8,946 nucleotides of DNA from JAVBQU01 sp031548675 (GTDB lineage: Bacteria > Bacteroidota > Bacteroidia > Bacteroidales > P3): contig JAVBQU010000182.1 in the NCBI GenBank assembly GCA_031548675.1, positions 1 through 8,946 on the forward strand, in the 5' to 3' direction. Positions 6,464 to 8,946 of the stretch are shown here, in pieces. Under the pieces are notes generated by a model. It was not told the DNA's origin. It did not search any database and worked only from the letters and a program-made list of their open reading frames with translations. Numbering within the stretch: position 1 is the stretch's first letter; every line of letters starts with the position of its first letter. The position numbers were made by a program, and so were the translations under genes.

Positions 6464-7135
6464 ATGAAACAATTACTTTATACTACTACAAATAAGATGT
6501 TAAAAGCATTACAATTAAGGCTTCAACAGCCTTTACCGGGTAAAAACGCCCAAGTACTTATGTCTCCTCCCATGCGTACAGCGGATTTATTGGCAGAAGA
6601 TAGTACCACTCATCATAAAACAGCCAAGCTGGCTGCGGTTTTGATTTTATTTTATTATAAAAATAATGATTTACACATCGCATTTATTAAAAGAACTACT
6701 TACGATGGGGTACATAGCGGGCAGATTGCATTCCCCGGCGGTCGTTACGAAACCTCAGACCCCGACCTTATTTATACCGCCTTACGCGAAGCAGAGGAAG
6801 AAGTAGGCGTTCCTAGGGCTCAAGTAGAAGTTTTGGGCAAACTTACAGAGCTATACATTCCACCCAGTGATTTTTTAATTTTACCGGTAGTCGGCTATAC
6901 GGCATCTGTACCTAATTTTATTGGGCAAGAATCAGAAGTTGCGGATATATTAGAAATTCCCTTTAAAGATTTTTTTGATAAAAAAAACAGGTCTAGCATT
7001 ACGGTTACGCCTCAAAAAGATTTGCGTTTTGAAACACCTTGTTTTAAAGTACAGAATGAAATTATATGGGGTGCAACGGCTATGGTTATGAGCGAACTTA
7101 TCGAAGTTTCTAAAGATATTGAGCAAAGTTTTTAA
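6464..7135 (+). CDS. Nudix hydrolase, CoA-pyrophosphatase type
   Basis: A 223-aa probable cytoplasmic Nudix enzyme that hydrolyses a nucleoside-diphosphate-linked substrate, most likely CoA or an acyl-CoA derivative. The CoA-Nudix signature (UPF0035-like) is clear: IKRTTYDGVHSGQIAFPGG at residues 75-93, running into the Nudix box from G93 to REAEEEVGV (108-116), whose Glu residues bind Mg2+. The box is one residue longer between Gly and Arg than the general consensus, which I also recall in CoA pyrophosphatases such as NudL. Residues 55-63 (K-L-A-A-V-L-I-L-F) form the first core strand, and IPPSDFLILPVVGY (132-145) matches the family's conserved region. The first 50 residues are a usual N-terminal extension; ATG at 6497 (Met12) is an alternative start. 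It lies 62 bp after hydE and may be co-transcribed, with no evident functional tie. Confidence 0.9.
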   Translation: MKQLLYTTTNKMLKALQLRLQQPLPGKNAQVLMSPPMRTADLLAEDSTTHHKTAKLAAVLILFYYKNNDLHIAFIKRTTYDGVHSGQIAFPGGRYETSDPDLIYTALREAEEEVGVPRAQVEVLGKLTELYIPPSDFLILPVVGYTASVPNFIGQESEVADILEIPFKDFFDKKNRSSITVTPQKDLRFETPCFKVQNEIIWGATAMVMSELIEVSKDIEQSF

Positions 7136-7160
7136 ACTTTATATTTACACCTGATAATTC

Positions 7161-7256
7161 AGATTGCTTCAGCCTTATACATCTGCTTTGCAATGACGTG
7201 CTATCTAATCAATTTTACGTCATTGCGGCTGCGAGGAACGAAGCAGGAAGCAATCT
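7161..7256. repeat. Head-to-head pair of GATTGCTT...GCAATGACG repeats, long hairpin
   Basis: Two perfect 10-bp inverted pairs are nested: AGATTGCTTC (7161-7170) with GAAGCAATCT (7247-7256), and GCAATGACGT (7190-7199) with ACGTCATTGC (7217-7226). The central loop is 17 bases; the internal segments (19 and 20 bases) pair only partly. Each arm (39 and 40 bp) looks like one repeat unit, in opposite orientation. It lies in the 135-bp gap between the convergent Nudix and subtilase genes and could act as a bidirectional transcription barrier. The unit resembles short dispersed intergenic repeats that I recall from many bacterial genomes, but this was not searched. Confidence 0.75.
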
Positions 7257-7270
7257 ATATAAACCTATCC

Positions 7271-8946
7271 TTACATCTTTACCAGCTTTTTATATATAGT
7301 TTCTTCTTGGCTGGTTAATATCTTCAATACATAAATTCCTTTTGCGTAATTGCCTAAATCTAAATATACGGGCGATTGGCTCGAGTTTGCTATGGTTTTG
7401 TGTAAAACAATCTTTCCCGTTATATCAATTATTTCTATGGATTTCAAATCCTTATCAGACATTACATAAACAAACGATGTAAATGGATTGGGGTATAATT
7501 GCAAATCATCTTTGTCCTCTCCTATCACGCTGATAGCTGTTCCTACATCTTGCTTAATGGTTACTTTTTTGGTAACGCCTCCAGCTGTAATGTTTATTTG
7601 TTTAGTTCTGGATAATGGTCCCGGATTGTTGGAAGCTGTTATAGCAACAGTGGTTGTAGTATTTCCCTGCATAGGATTTACAGACAGCCAATCCAGAGAA
7701 TCGACAGGAGTTATAACCCAAGGTATGGAAGTTGTTATTATAACCGAACCCTGAGAACCTTCCGTTCCTCCAATAGTCAGAAATGCCGGATATATGCTGA
7801 ATGTAACATTAAAACTGGTCTGCTTTACAGAAATTATTTTACGTATGCCTTGGGCAGTAATAGCAATAGTGCCTGTTCGGGTACTATTCGTTAAATTACT
7901 ATCAACATAAATTGCTAAAACCGTACTATCTGCCATCCCTTGCAAAGGCAATACGGACAACCATGAATCGGAAGCGGCAGCAGTCCAAGAAGTATTAGCT
8001 ATTACAACAATAGAAGAATCTATTCCGCCTAAACTATCAATTTGTATAGCATTACGATTAAATGTAATAGTAGAAAGCCCCCCTTTTTGTACAATAAGAA
8101 TCGAATCCACAAGTGTGTTGTATTGTATTTTTACTATGGCTGTTCTGGGTTCAACAGCACGATTTTCATCCGCTTTTACAAAAACAGTTCCATTCGTATC
8201 GCCAACGGTTGGCATTAGCGTCAGCCAATCAGAAGCAGTAGACGCAGCCCATCCATTAATATTCGAAATCACATTAAAACCGGCTTCAGCATCCTGAAAA
8301 TAATCGACATACAGAGTATCTCTGTCAATATTTAATGTGGCGGGATTTGCAGCAGGTACAGCTATATTTATAAAATTTTCCTTTACCAATGAGTCTTTTC
8401 CATTCATTGTATCTGTAACTACCAATGTTACCGAAAACATACCGGGTGTATGGTAAGTAATAACCGGATTCTCATTTGTAGAAACGCTGGGAGTTCCCCC
8501 TTGAAAGTACCATTTATAAGTTTGGATAGGTATAGAATCAGGCTGAGAAGCAGGAAGGCTTGTATTAGTATAAGCAATGCTGGCTCCCGTATCTGCGGTG
8601 GTTAAAGAAGCGGTAAAAGAGGCTTGCGGAACAGTAGCCGCTACTGCCTGCATAGCTGCGTAAGCATCAATCATTCCGGCACCTTGTGCTATGGTATGGT
8701 TTCCTTGTAACGGAACAGAAGTTGCTTGTAAAATAGCTTTAATTTGGTCGGAAGTAAGACTGGGATTTTTCGACAACATTAATCCGCATAATCCGGCTAC
8801 TAAAGGACATGCCATAGACGTTCCCTGCATACAATCGTAATACTGTCCTGCTACCTGAGGACGGTTTTTTATAGTAATATTTTGAGAATAAGTTGTGCTG
8901 AATATTCCTATAGTATCATGCAAATCAGTTTCTATTTTAGCACCTC
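7271..8946 (-). CDS. Secreted S8 subtilase with PKD, three BACON repeats and T9SS tail (5'-truncated by window)
   Basis: The C-terminal 557 or so codons of a subtilisin-family serine protease; the open frame runs off the right edge, so signal peptide and catalytic Asp and His lie outside. The Ser motif GTSMACP is at 8804-8824 (Ser codon 8816-8818), preceded by an oxyanion-side segment and followed by the usual L-V-A-G-L helix. Next comes a PKD-like domain (about 8360-8629, with YKWYFQGGTP and SVTLVVTD). Three tandem BACON-type repeats follow, each about 85-90 aa (about 8084-8338, 7817-8077, 7547-7801), with W-L-S/T-L/V, then G and a closing K-Q-containing strand (ILIVQKGG, IISVKQTS, VTIKQDV). 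The last 80 residues (7274-7516) are a T9SS type A sorting domain: LYPNPF, then I-D-I-T-G-K, G-I-Y-V-L-K and K-K-L-V-K-M. It should cross the outer membrane by T9SS and be anchored or released. A TTG at 8921-8923 is not a real start, since the frame continues upstream. Confidence 0.92.
   Translation of the reverse strand, partial: GAKIETDLHDTIGIFSTTYSQNITIKNRPQVAGQYYDCMQGTSMACPLVAGLCGLMLSKNPSLTSDQIKAILQATSVPLQGNHTIAQGAGMIDAYAAMQAVAATVPQASFTASLTTADTGASIAYTNTSLPASQPDSIPIQTYKWYFQGGTPSVSTNENPVITYHTPGMFSVTLVVTDTMNGKDSLVKENFINIAVPAANPATLNIDRDTLYVDYFQDAEAGFNVISNINGWAASTASDWLTLMPTVGDTNGTVFVKADENRAVEPRTAIVKIQYNTLVDSILIVQKGGLSTITFNRNAIQIDSLGGIDSSIVVIANTSWTAAASDSWLSVLPLQGMADSTVLAIYVDSNLTNSTRTGTIAITAQGIRKIISVKQTSFNVTFSIYPAFLTIGGTEGSQGSVIITTSIPWVITPVDSLDWLSVNPMQGNTTTTVAITASNNPGPLSRTKQINITAGGVTKKVTIKQDVGTAISVIGEDKDDLQLYPNPFTSFVYVMSDKDLKSIEIIDITGKIVLHKTIANSSQSPVYLDLGNYAKGIYVLKILTSQEETIYKKLVKM

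Noticed and set aside
6464..7135. The Nudix gene as a part of hydrogenase maturation
   Set aside because: Its CoA-type signature points to CoA turnover; proximity to hydE alone does not support a role in H-cluster assembly.
7488..7754. Plus-strand open frame within the subtilase tail
   Set aside because: It is antisense to the BACON and T9SS coding region and has no independent signal or domain.
8921..8923. TTG as a start codon of the subtilase
   Set aside because: The frame continues upstream without a stop to the window edge (G-A-K-I-E-T-D), and a start here would remove the catalytic Asp and His and the signal peptide.

Overview
This window most likely comes from an anaerobic Bacteroidota chromosome, probably Bacteroidales. 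The evidence is AT-rich DNA, Bacteroidota-type promoters (TTG-N19-TAnnTTTG), lipoproteins with an acidic export signal after the lipidated Cys, a Bacteroidales-type HU-related DNA-binding protein, BACON domains and a type IX secretion (T9SS) C-terminal sorting domain. [FeFe]-hydrogenase maturases point to a fermentative, H2-metabolising anaerobe. The species cannot be named from the sequence.

Layout. A minus-strand surface lipoprotein with an Ig-like (ASH) region and a right-handed beta-helix (19-1542) is transcribed divergently from a long plus-strand run across a 195-bp intergenic region that holds promoters for both directions. The plus-strand run is ruvX (1738-2157), def (2182-2748), a small TPR protein that is probably a lipoprotein (2880-3419), hydF (3429-4601), an HU-related DNA-binding protein (4906-5301), hydE (5307-6401) and a CoA-pyrophosphatase-type Nudix hydrolase (6464-7135). 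A minus-strand S8 subtilase with PKD, three BACON repeats and a T9SS tail (7271 to the right edge, N-terminus outside the window) converges on the Nudix gene.

How the genes relate. HydF and HydE, with HydG (not seen here), build and deliver the 2Fe subcluster of [FeFe]-hydrogenase, so the centre of the window is a split maturation locus. Neither HydG nor any hydrogenase subunit is present. The two maturase genes are separated by 304 bp of non-coding DNA and an HU-like gene that is tightly coupled to hydE. The non-coding DNA contains the most striking structure in the window: a 94-bp cluster of a hairpin, a 13-bp direct repeat and a 24-bp perfect palindrome (4741-4834). HydF has Gln where the family's cluster-binding His normally precedes CxxC, which is the most checkable protein-level oddity. 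A second non-coding signal is a family of short GATTGCTT...GCAATGACG repeats flanking the Nudix gene, one copy upstream and a head-to-head pair downstream.

No tRNA, rRNA, CRISPR array, insertion sequence or phage gene was recognised. I did not find convincing evidence for an entirely new multi-gene system; the best novelty candidates are the palindrome cluster with its HU-like neighbour and the unusual maturase residues.
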